DNA of 13,535 nucleotides from the NCBI RefSeq assembly GCF_002413825.1, contig NZ_DHXT01000177.1:1-13535 (forward strand). Direction: 5' to 3'. The notes under the pieces were generated by a model. It saw only the letters and a list, made by a program, of their open reading frames with translations, searched no databases and was not told where the DNA came from. This DNA is from Rhodoferax sp. UBA5149 (GTDB lineage: Bacteria > Pseudomonadota > Gammaproteobacteria > Burkholderiales > Burkholderiaceae_C). Shown in pieces: positions 7,255 through 13,535 of this stretch. Made by a program: the position numbers and the translations under genes. Numbering within the stretch: the stretch's first letter is position 1; each line of letters opens with the position of its first letter.

Positions 7255-7273
7255 TCTTTAGGTCAGGTCACCC

Positions 7274-8410
7274 ATGTCTGATTTAAGTCTTCAACTGCAG
7301 CAGGCCACCGGCCAACTACCAGTTTCAAGCTATTTCGACGAAGCGCTATACCAGCGCGAACTCACTGATATTTTCCAGCGCGGGCCCCGCTACGTGGGTC
7401 ATCGCTTGAGTGTGCCCAACGTGGGCGACTATTCAACCCTGCCGCAAGAGGCCCAGGGACGTGCCCTGCTGCATACGCCCAGCGGCATCGAGCTCATTTC
7501 CAATGTGTGCCGCCACCGTCAGGCGCTGATGCTGACCGGACGCGGCTCGGTCAACACCACGCAGCCGGGCGCGGCGTCCGGCAACATCGTGTGTCCGCTG
7601 CACCGCTGGACCTACAGCGGCGGCGGGTCGCAGCCCGCCGGCACGCTGCTGGGCGCCCCCCATTTTGCGCAGGACCCCTGCCTGAACCTGAACAACTACA
7701 AGCTCAAGGAGTGGAACGGCCTGCTGTTTGAAGACAATGGCCGCGATATCCACGCCGACCTGGCCGGCATGGGCCCGCGGGCTGACCTGGATTTCAGCGG
7801 TTTTGTGCTCGACAAGGTCGAAATGCACGAGTGCAACTACAACTGGAAGACCTTTATCGAGGTTTATCTGGAGGACTACCACGTCGGCCCGTTCCACCCC
7901 GGCCTGGGCGGTTTTGTGACCTGCGACGACCTGCGCTGGGAATTCAAGGAAAACTACTCGGTGCAAACCGTGGGCTTGGCGCCGCAGACCGCCCCGGCCG
8001 GCTCGCCGGTTTACCAGCGCTGGCAGGATGCGCTGCACGCCTACCGCAAGGGCGCGCCACCCAAATATGGCGCCATCTGGCTGACCTACTACCCGCACAT
8101 CATGGTCGAGTGGTATCCGCATGTGCTGACCGTCTCCACGCTGCACCCGATGGGCGTGAACAAGACCCTGAACATGGTCGAGTTCTATTACCCGGAAGAA
8201 ATTCAGGCCTTCGAGCGCGAATTTGTCGAAGCCCAGCAAGCCGCCTACATGGAAACCTGCATTGAGGACGACGAGATCGGCGAGCGCATGGACGCCGGGC
8301 GCCGCGCGCTGCTGCGGCGCGGCGACAACGAGGTCGGGCCTTACCAGAGCCCGATGGAAGACGGCATGCAGCATTTTCACGATTGGTATCGCCGCCAAAT
8401 CCAGCCCTAG
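7274..8410 (+). CDS. Rieske non-heme iron oxygenase, alpha (catalytic) subunit
   Basis: A 378-residue protein with the two-domain layout of ring-hydroxylating oxygenase alpha subunits. The Rieske [2Fe-2S] ligands are Cys79-x-His81 and Cys107-x-x-His110 (CPLHRWTY). The mononuclear iron site is EVYLEDYHVGPFH with His203 and His208, completed by an acidic residue in IEDDE (330-334). Glu200 or Asp201 would bridge the centres between subunits. The LExYH form resembles the choline/carnitine/glycine-betaine monooxygenase branch more than classical arene dioxygenases. The two Rieske halves are separated by 25 residues, longer than the usual 15-17, and the common CPxHGW glycine is Arg111. A weak AGGT lies before the ATG. 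The permease gene starts three bases after the stop, so the two are surely cotranscribed. No reductase or ferredoxin gene is in the window, so electrons must come from elsewhere. Substrate unknown. Confidence 0.92.
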   Translation: MSDLSLQLQQATGQLPVSSYFDEALYQRELTDIFQRGPRYVGHRLSVPNVGDYSTLPQEAQGRALLHTPSGIELISNVCRHRQALMLTGRGSVNTTQPGAASGNIVCPLHRWTYSGGGSQPAGTLLGAPHFAQDPCLNLNNYKLKEWNGLLFEDNGRDIHADLAGMGPRADLDFSGFVLDKVEMHECNYNWKTFIEVYLEDYHVGPFHPGLGGFVTCDDLRWEFKENYSVQTVGLAPQTAPAGSPVYQRWQDALHAYRKGAPPKYGAIWLTYYPHIMVEWYPHVLTVSTLHPMGVNKTLNMVEFYYPEEIQAFEREFVEAQQAAYMETCIEDDEIGERMDAGRRALLRRGDNEVGPYQSPMEDGMQHFHDWYRRQIQP

Positions 8411-8413
8411 CCC

Positions 8414-9301
8414 ATGCAAGCGCTTTGGATGGTTCTGGCTGCGTTTTTCTTTGCCACCATGGCGGTGGGTATCAAGGTCGCGTCCGGCAGTTTCAACACC
8501 TTCGAGCTGGTGTTCTACCGCGGCGTGGTGAGCGTGATCTTCATGGTCCTGGTGTTGCGTGCGCGCGGCACGTCCTTGCGCACCGCCATCCCCATGATGC
8601 ACGCGTGGCGCTGCCTCATCGGCGTGCTGTCGCTGGGCTCCTGGTTTTATGCCATCGCCCACCTGCCGCTGGCCACCGCCATGACACTGAACTACATGAG
8701 TGGCGTCTGGGTCGCCGCTTTCATTGTGGGCGGGGCCGTGCTGTACGGTCAGGCGCAACGCCAGGGCCCGCTGATGGCCACCGTGCTGACCAGCTTTGTC
8801 GGCGTGGTGATGATGTTGCGCCCGACGCTGGACCAGCACCAGCTGTTTGCCGGACTGATTGGCCTGCTGTCAGGGCTGGGCGCGGCGCTGGCCTACATGC
8901 AGGTCACGGCGCTGGGCAAGCTCGGCGAGCCCGAGGGGCGCACGGTGTTTTATTTCTCGGTCGGCTCGGCCGTCGCCGGCTGCGTCGGCATTGCGTTCAC
9001 GGGCCTGACACCCTGGTCGGCGGTGAGCTGGCAGGCCGCCAGCTGGCTGGTGCCGATTGGCGTGCTGGCTTCGCTGGGCCAGTGGTGCATGACGCGCGCC
9101 TACAGCCGCGGCTCCACGCTGCTGGTGGCCAATTTGCAGTACTCCGGCATTGTGTTTGCCGCCTTCTACAGCCTGCTGCTGTTCGGCGACCATATTGCGC
9201 CGCTGGGCTGGGTCGGCATGGGCCTGATCGTGGCCAGCGGCCTGGCCGCCACCGTGCTGCGCACGCGCACCCTGCCCAACGCCCCGGCGGAAGAGCACTG
9301 A
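8414..9301 (+). CDS. EamA/DMT-family permease
   Basis: A 295-residue inner-membrane protein with about ten hydrophobic segments arranged as two EamA repeats (roughly residues 1-135 and 145-285), the usual DMT-superfamily size. The N-terminal helix starts at once (MQALWMVLAAFFFATMAVGIK), followed by the ELVFYRG motif typical of EamA first repeats. The C-terminal half contains MTRAYSRGSTLLVANLQYSG and ends in a basic tail. Members move metabolites, often exporting amino acids or nucleotide-like compounds; neither substrate nor direction can be read here. The ATG is only three bases after the Rieske stop and has no good ribosome binding site, so it may depend on translational coupling. The sulfurtransferase follows after 54 bases. 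Confidence 0.9.
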   Translation: MQALWMVLAAFFFATMAVGIKVASGSFNTFELVFYRGVVSVIFMVLVLRARGTSLRTAIPMMHAWRCLIGVLSLGSWFYAIAHLPLATAMTLNYMSGVWVAAFIVGGAVLYGQAQRQGPLMATVLTSFVGVVMMLRPTLDQHQLFAGLIGLLSGLGAALAYMQVTALGKLGEPEGRTVFYFSVGSAVAGCVGIAFTGLTPWSAVSWQAASWLVPIGVLASLGQWCMTRAYSRGSTLLVANLQYSGIVFAAFYSLLLFGDHIAPLGWVGMGLIVASGLAATVLRTRTLPNAPAEEH

Positions 9302-9340
9302 ACCTGAAACATGGAACCCTTCGCTAACTTTCGCGTTAAT

Positions 9341-9345
9341 AAGGA
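9341..9345 (+). promoter_or_regulatory. Ribosome binding site deciding the sulfurtransferase start
   Basis: AAGGA ends ten bases before ATG 9356. An in-frame ATG at 9311 would add 15 residues but has no Shine-Dalgarno; the family normally begins at MYxTLIS. Confidence 0.55.
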
Positions 9346-9355
9346 AACCGGTCCG

Positions 9356-10228
9356 ATGTACAGCACCCTGATCTCCGCACCCCAGCTCCAGACCCTGCAG
9401 ACGAGCGGCCAGCCGTGCATGGTGTTTGACTGCAGTTTTGAGCTGATGCAGCCTGGGGCGGGCGAGCAGCAATACCTGCAGGCGCACATCCCCGGCGCCG
9501 TGCGCGCCGACCTCGACCAGCACCTGAGCGCGGCCAAGTCGGCGCCTGATGCGGCATCGGGCGGCCGTCACCCCCTGCCCTCTCGTGAATCCTTTGCCGC
9601 CTGGCTCGGCAGCGTCGGCTTCAGCAACAGCATGCAGGCCGTGGTGTACGACCGCCAGGGCGCCAACTACTGCGGCCGCCTGTGGTGGATGCTCAAATGG
9701 GTCGGCCATGAGGCGGTCGCCGTGCTGGACGGCGGCTTGCAGGCCTGGCAGGCAATGGGCGGCGAAACCCGCAGCGGATTGTCAGTCGGCACCGGCGCAC
9801 CAGCCTCTACATCAAATTACGCTCTAGCCCCCGCCAAGACTACGCTGATAGCTACTGAAACAATAGCAAAGCAGCTGGGGCGACCGGGCTTGAGCCTCAT
9901 CGACGCCCGGGGCGTGCCGCGCTTTCGGGGCGAGGTGGAACCGCTGGACCCGGTGGCGGGTCATATCCCCGGCGCGCTGAATCGTCCGTTCAACCTGAAT
10001 TTGGGCGCTGACGGCAAGTTCAAGCCAGCCAGCGAGCTGCGGGCCGAGTTTGACGCTCTGCTGGCGGGGCGCGACCCCGCCAGCGTGGTGCACCACTGCG
10101 GCAGCGGCGTCAGCGCCGTGCCCAATATCATCGCCATGGAAGTGGCCGGCCTGGGCCGCACCGGGCTTTATGCCGGCAGCTGGAGCGAGTGGTGCAGCAA
10201 CCCGGCGCGTCCTGTGGCCCAGGGCTGA
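9356..10228 (+). CDS. 3-mercaptopyruvate/thiosulfate sulfurtransferase, two rhodanese domains
   Basis: A 290-residue tandem rhodanese, the normal length. The first, non-catalytic domain (about 7-140) has VVYDRQGANYCGRLWWML and VAVLDGGLQAW. The second domain (about 170-285) carries the catalytic Cys248 in HHCGSGVS. The CGSGV loop is the mercaptopyruvate type (SseA-like) rather than the CRKGV loop of thiosulfate enzymes. It transfers sulfur from 3-mercaptopyruvate or a similar donor to thiols or cyanide, through a Cys persulfide, in the cytosol. Oddity: residues 152-171, in the linker between domains, are encoded by a copy of a dispersed repeat (9811-9868) whose base use is visibly AT-richer than the gene around it. 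The frame is kept open and the second domain is intact, so the protein is likely functional. It is last in the Rieske-permease-sulfurtransferase run and converges on the ZIP gene. Confidence 0.92.
   Translation: MYSTLISAPQLQTLQTSGQPCMVFDCSFELMQPGAGEQQYLQAHIPGAVRADLDQHLSAAKSAPDAASGGRHPLPSRESFAAWLGSVGFSNSMQAVVYDRQGANYCGRLWWMLKWVGHEAVAVLDGGLQAWQAMGGETRSGLSVGTGAPASTSNYALAPAKTTLIATETIAKQLGRPGLSLIDARGVPRFRGEVEPLDPVAGHIPGALNRPFNLNLGADGKFKPASELRAEFDALLAGRDPASVVHHCGSGVSAVPNIIAMEVAGLGRTGLYAGSWSEWCSNPARPVAQG
9811..9868 (-). repeat. Dispersed repeat, copy 1, in frame inside the sulfurtransferase gene
   Basis: Read on the minus strand this copy aligns without gaps to 11048-11105. Shared blocks, in order: TGCTAT, TAGCTAT, GCG, GGGC, AGAGC, ATTTGA. 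By hand count, 36 of 58 bases agree. On the plus strand it encodes linker residues around STSNYALAPAK and IATETIAK with no stop codon. It resembles a short intergenic repeat I recall from Comamonadaceae genomes, with a core like GCTATCAAAAT, AGCGCTAGAG and ATTTGA; that recollection was not checked. Confidence 0.75.
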
Positions 10229-10258
10229 ACGAAGCAGCTTGAATCGCAGGGGGCCGCT

Positions 10259-11062
10259 TTAGTGCCCATGTGCCAGTCCGCTGACCCAGGTCACCAGCAC
10301 GATGCCTGCGAGCAACCACGCAATCTGCGCAGCCGTCTCCCGGGCCGTCAGGCGTTTTTGCAATTGGGGAATCAAATCCGCCAGCGCCACGTACACAAAA
10401 CTGCTGGAAGCCACCACCAGAAAATACGGTAGATAGCCCTGCAGGCGCTCCACCAGCCAATAACCCACCAATCCACCCAAAGCGGTCACGGCCCCGGCCA
10501 GTGACACCTTGACCAGCGCCGCACGTTTATTGCTGGTGCCGGTTCGCAACACCATCAGGTCGCCCATGTGGTGCGGCACCTCGTGCGCCAACACCGCGAG
10601 CGAGGCAATGGCACCCAATCGCATGTCGGCCATGAAGGCCGAGGCGATCAGCACGCCGTCGCCAAAGCAATGCACGCTGTCCCCCGTCAGCACCGCCCAG
10701 GTACCGGCTTTGGGTGCGTGGCTGTGGACAGTCGGGTGCGGGGCCGGGTCGTGGTCGTGGTCGTGGTCGTGCGGCAATGCTTGGTGATGCTCATGCCCGT
10801 GGTGCCACAACTCGGCTTTATCGAGCAAAAAGAAAAATATCAGGCCTACCAGCAGCGTCATGAACAAATCATGCGCACTGGTCTGGCTCTCGAACGCCTC
10901 GGGCAACAGATGCATGAAGGCGGTGGCCAGCAAGGCACCGGCTGCCAGGCTGAGCATGTGCTGCGTGTAGCGTGCCAACACACCAAAGCTCAATAGTGCC
11001 GCCAACCAGACACTGCCAATACCGGCCGCCAGGGTTCCCAATACAATTGCTATCAAAATCAT
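10259..11062 (-). CDS. ZIP-family divalent metal transporter
   Basis: A 267-residue inner-membrane protein with about eight hydrophobic segments. The long loop after helix 3 (about 86-116) is rich in His and Asp, including HDHDHDHD, as in ZIP proteins that bind Zn2+ or other metals. The transport-site motifs are HCFGDG (131-136, helix 4) and HEVPHHMGD (160-168, helix 5). The usual HEIPxE glutamate is His165, a variant that may mark a subfamily or alter metal choice. It imports zinc or related divalent cations toward the cytosol. The start codon and the next four codons (MILIA) lie inside dispersed repeat copy 2; a GTG or TTG start slightly downstream cannot be excluded, but the first helix begins right there. 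The Shine-Dalgarno is weak. It is convergent with the sulfurtransferase (30 bases between stops). No metal-regulator box was recognised upstream. Confidence 0.91.
   Translation of the reverse strand: MILIAIVLGTLAAGIGSVWLAALLSFGVLARYTQHMLSLAAGALLATAFMHLLPEAFESQTSAHDLFMTLLVGLIFFFLLDKAELWHHGHEHHQALPHDHDHDHDPAPHPTVHSHAPKAGTWAVLTGDSVHCFGDGVLIASAFMADMRLGAIASLAVLAHEVPHHMGDLMVLRTGTSNKRAALVKVSLAGAVTALGGLVGYWLVERLQGYLPYFLVVASSSFVYVALADLIPQLQKRLTARETAAQIAWLLAGIVLVTWVSGLAHGH
10748..10771 (+). repeat. Four tandem GTCGTG hexamers in the ZIP His/Asp loop
   Basis: Four exact GTCGTG units in a row encode alternating His and Asp on the minus strand. Such a perfect hexamer run can gain or lose units by slippage without breaking the frame, so loop length may differ between strains. 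Confidence 0.85.
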
Positions 11063-11106
11063 AGCTATTCGCGCTTTCTTAATGAGGGCCAGAGCCCTAT
11101 TTGACC
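11048..11106 (+). repeat. Dispersed repeat, copy 2, overlapping the ZIP start codon
   Basis: This copy contains TGCTATCAAAATCATAGCTA at its left end, then GCG, GGGCCAGAGC, and ATTTGACC at its right end. It aligns without gaps to the reverse complement of 9811-9868. Its first 15 bases (11048-11062) are the first five ZIP codons on the minus strand. The rest forms the leader of that gene. Confidence 0.8.
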
Positions 11107-11324
11107 ACCAGAACCCGGACTTCCGTCGTGGTCGGTGATGTACCTGCCGTTTATCTTATCAACCGTGTCAAGGAGGGGCGTCATCCGGCGACCCGGTGCC
11201 GACGCGGGCGGTTTATCAAAGGCCCATCCTGCCCCAAAAACGGCGCCAGTTTGCTGCAGTCAGGGCGAATCGGGCTTGTTTCCATTGAGAAATCGCATAA
11301 CACGCATTCCGGACTGACCGGATA
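11107..11324. other. Spacer between the ZIP repeat and the diguanylate cyclase gene
   Basis: No believable gene is seen: short open frames here have no recognisable composition or motif. It must contain the promoter of the cyclase gene. The AT-richer part at 11276-11305 (TTGTTT, then CATAAC) is the best candidate, but the 13-base gap between those two strings is too short for a normal promoter. Confidence 0.5.
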
Positions 11325-12569
11325 ATGTATTCGTCCATGAGATTCCCACGCAACTCTGACAAGTCACTGTGGCTGCCGCTACTGGCGTTATTGGCGCTCG
11401 TATCCGAAGCGGGGGCGTGGTGGTGGATCGCCCGAATGCCGGGCGGTATGTCGTGGCAAGGCCCAACCCTGCTCGGACTGGGCGCAGCACTCTGCGCAGT
11501 GGCCGTGTCCCTCTTGCTGTGGCGAAAAATCGTCCCCCCCCGTGAAGCCCCGATCGAGCCGCAGCGGCCCATGTCGCCGACGAAGCTGGATTCGCTGCAG
11601 GCCCGCCAATTGCTGGCCTCCAGCCTGGATGCGCTGGACGTCGGCGTGGAAATTTGGGACGAGCACGACAGGTTGGTGCTTTACAACAAGAAACTCAACT
11701 TGATGCGCGTCAATTTTCATACACCGGCGGACATCGGGCAGAGCTTTGAAGCCCTGGTGCGAGCCAAACTGAAACAACATCTGGTCCCGGCGGCCATCGG
11801 CCGCGAACAGGAGTGGCTGACACAGCGACTGGCAACGCGCGGAACGCACACGGAGCCGCAGTTGAAGGAACTTGCGGGCAACCAGTGGGTGAATACCTAC
11901 GAGACCCGAACCCCCGAAGGCTTTCTGGTGGCCTCTTGGGTCGATGTCACGGAACTGGTGCGCAAAGGCAGAATGCTGGAGGCCAGCAACCGGCGATTGG
12001 CCCAACAGTCGGCGACCGACGAGTTAACCGGCCTGGCCAACCGCCGACGCTTTGACGAAGCCCTGGAAGTCGAATGGCAACGGGCCGCGCGCAGCGTCAC
12101 CCCCCTGAGTCTCCTGATGGTCGATATTGATCACTTCAAGAATTACAACGATTGCTATGGCCATGTGGCCGGCGATGAGTGCCTGCGGCGGGTGGCCAGC
12201 GTTTTGGGCCAATGCGTGCGCCGCGCCGGCGAACTGGTCGCGCGCTATGGCGGCGAAGAATTTGTGATGCTGCTGCCTGGCGCCGATATGGCGCACGCCT
12301 GCGAAACCGCTCAGAACTGCCTGGACCTGATCGAAGAAAAAGCCTTGCCGCACGCCACATCGGTCACGGCGCCCCATGTGACCTTCAGCATTGGCATCGC
12401 GTGTCTGTTGCCCGACGCCACGCTGAACCCGGCCTCGCTGGTCAATGCCGCCGACACCGCCATGTACCGCGCCAAAACCAGCGGCCGGGCACACTACGAA
12501 GTGGCCGACCAGGCCGACTGGGAAATCGACAAGGACACGCCCCGCACCCAGCCCTCCCCGTTGAGCTGA
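11325..12569 (+). CDS. Membrane-anchored PAS-GGDEF diguanylate cyclase
   Basis: A 414-residue protein. Two N-terminal membrane segments (about 14-38 and 46-70) enclose only a tiny loop, so sensing is probably in the membrane or the cytosolic PAS domain (about 97-212, PAS_7-like, beginning SSLDALDVGVEIWDEHDRLV). The GGDEF domain (about 230-395) is complete: DELTGLANR, metal ligands Asp267 (VDIDHFK) and Glu311, guanine contacts Asn275 and Asp284, and signature GGEEF (309-313). It should make c-di-GMP from two GTP. The inhibitory site is R300-A-G-E303 instead of RxxD, so product feedback may be weak. Start: ATG 11325 or the in-frame ATG at 11337; neither has a good Shine-Dalgarno, and the membrane segments follow both. 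It is a single gene, convergent with polA. Confidence 0.92.
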   Translation: MYSSMRFPRNSDKSLWLPLLALLALVSEAGAWWWIARMPGGMSWQGPTLLGLGAALCAVAVSLLLWRKIVPPREAPIEPQRPMSPTKLDSLQARQLLASSLDALDVGVEIWDEHDRLVLYNKKLNLMRVNFHTPADIGQSFEALVRAKLKQHLVPAAIGREQEWLTQRLATRGTHTEPQLKELAGNQWVNTYETRTPEGFLVASWVDVTELVRKGRMLEASNRRLAQQSATDELTGLANRRRFDEALEVEWQRAARSVTPLSLLMVDIDHFKNYNDCYGHVAGDECLRRVASVLGQCVRRAGELVARYGGEEFVMLLPGADMAHACETAQNCLDLIEEKALPHATSVTAPHVTFSIGIACLLPDATLNPASLVNAADTAMYRAKTSGRAHYEVADQADWEIDKDTPRTQPSPLS

Positions 12570-12590
12570 CCGTCCGCCAGGCTCGGTCCG

Positions 12591-12614
12591 ACTTTCACAC
12601 TTTCACACTTTCAC
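12591..12614. repeat. Three tandem ACTTTCAC units between convergent genes
   Basis: Three exact copies of an 8-base unit lie between the stops of the cyclase gene and polA. It is a simple slippage-type tandem repeat. No hairpin with a T-run, hence no clear intrinsic terminator, is visible in this 58-base gap; GACCG/CGGTC (12568-12588) could form only a weak stem. Confidence 0.85.
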
Positions 12615-12627
12615 ATTAACGCGCGGC

Positions 12628-13535
12628 TCAATGCGCCTTGTCCCAGTTCGGTCCCACGCCCACCTCGGCCAGCAAGGGCACCTTGAGATGCGCCACACCC
12701 GCCATCAAGCGCGGGATCTCATGCCTGACCCAGTCGACCTCGGCTTGCGGCACTTCAAACACCAGTTCGTCATGCACCTGCATGATCATTTTGGTGCCGC
12801 GTTTTTCTTCGTCCAGCACCTGCTGCACCTTGACCATGCTGAGCTTGATCAGGTCCGCCGCCGTGCCCTGCATCGGCGCGTTGATGGCGGCACGCTCGGC
12901 ACCGCTGCGGCGCGGACCATTGGGCGAGTTGATCTCGGGCAGGTACAGGCGACGGCCAAACACCGTCTCCACATAGCCCGTGGCCTTGGCACTCTGACGC
13001 GTGTGGTCCATATACAGCTTGACGCCGGGGTAACGGTCGAAATAGCGCTCGATGTAGTTCTTGGCCGCCGTGTTGTCGATGCTCAGGGCACGCGCCAGGC
13101 CATAGGCGCTCATGCCGTAAATCAGACCGAAGTTGATGACCTTGGCGTAACGGCGCTGCTCGCTGGTGACCTGGGCGGTCGAGACGCCGAACACCTCGGC
13201 CGCCGTGGCCCGGTGCACGTCCATGTTGTCATGGAAAGCCAACAAGAGCGCCGCGTCGCCGCTGATGTGGGCCATGATGCGCAGCTCGATCTGGCTGTAG
13301 TCGGCGCTGATCAGGACATTGCCCGGCCACGGGATGAAGGCCTGGCGGATGCGCCGTCCCAGCTCGGTGCGGATGGGGATGTTCTGCAGGTTGGGATCGC
13401 TTGAAGCCAGCCGCCCGGTCACCGCGACCGCCTGCGAATAACTGGTGTGCACGCGCCCTGTTTCTCTATCCACCATCAGCGGCAGCTTGTCGGTGTAGGT
13501 GGATTTGAGTTTCGCCATGCCGCGATATTCCAGCA
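12628..13535 (-). CDS. polA: DNA polymerase I, C-terminal polymerase domain (partial, continues past the window edge)
   Basis: The last 301 residues of family A DNA polymerase I; the 5' end lies beyond 13535. Motifs in order: TGRLASSDPNLQNIP, motif A SADYSQIELR with the metal-binding Asp, motif B (O-helix) RRYAKVINFGLIYG with its Arg, Lys and Phe, and motif C QVHDELVFEVP with the second catalytic Asp. The protein ends GVGPNWDKAH, a normal C-terminus for the family. Pol I fills gaps in excision repair and removes and replaces Okazaki primers; whether the 5'-nuclease and 3'-exonuclease domains are present cannot be seen. The frame stays open to the last base, so no internal ATG such as 13518 should be taken as the start. 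Confidence 0.97.
   Translation of the reverse strand, partial: LEYRGMAKLKSTYTDKLPLMVDRETGRVHTSYSQAVAVTGRLASSDPNLQNIPIRTELGRRIRQAFIPWPGNVLISADYSQIELRIMAHISGDAALLLAFHDNMDVHRATAAEVFGVSTAQVTSEQRRYAKVINFGLIYGMSAYGLARALSIDNTAAKNYIERYFDRYPGVKLYMDHTRQSAKATGYVETVFGRRLYLPEINSPNGPRRSGAERAAINAPMQGTAADLIKLSMVKVQQVLDEEKRGTKMIMQVHDELVFEVPQAEVDWVRHEIPRLMAGVAHLKVPLLAEVGVGPNWDKAH

Noticed and set aside
7433..8839. A 468-residue minus-strand open frame across the Rieske and permease genes
   Set aside because: Both plus-strand genes have clear domain motifs; the antisense frame has shadow-like composition and spans two genes.

Overview
The window is GC-rich, densely coding chromosomal DNA of a betaproteobacterium, most likely a member of the Comamonadaceae (Rhodoferax/Polaromonas-like). 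This rests on codon and base use, the look of the proteins, and two copies of a short dispersed repeat of a type I recall from that family. The assignment is by eye and was not tested by any search. No rRNA, tRNA, CRISPR array, phage gene or insertion sequence was seen.

Layout, left to right. A type II haloacid-dehalogenase-like hydrolase (+) is followed by a decayed gene (-) for a branched-chain amino-acid type periplasmic binding protein, of which three blocks remain in three frames. A 363-base AT-richer spacer leads to a PAS-GGDEF-EAL c-di-GMP protein (+), whose EAL domain looks intact and whose GGDEF domain has lost a metal ligand. A short HPF/RaiA-family ribosome-associated protein (-) converges on it. 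Next, on the + strand, come a CPA1-type cation/proton antiporter, a DsbA/DsbG-like lipoprotein with a CPHC active site, and a DAO-family FAD oxidoreductase. A likely operon follows: Rieske oxygenase alpha subunit, EamA/DMT permease, and 3-mercaptopyruvate sulfurtransferase-like rhodanese. On the - strand is a ZIP metal transporter with a His/Asp-rich loop. Then a membrane-anchored PAS-GGDEF diguanylate cyclase (+), and finally the C-terminal polymerase half of polA (-), which runs off the right edge.

How the genes relate: the window carries one probable c-di-GMP synthase (right) and one probable c-di-GMP phosphodiesterase (left), though 8 kb apart and in separate transcription units. The Rieske oxygenase, permease and sulfurtransferase are close enough to be cotranscribed, with the FAD oxidoreductase just upstream. 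Together they look like a small-molecule oxidation and uptake or export module, but the substrate cannot be read from the sequence and no reductase partner for the Rieske protein is present.

Most notable: a roughly 58-base dispersed repeat occurs twice. One copy lies in frame inside the sulfurtransferase gene, where it encodes about 20 linker residues. The other overlaps the start codon and first five codons of the ZIP gene. Both genes read the element in the same orientation and the same frame. I found no clear evidence of a wholly new multi-gene system.
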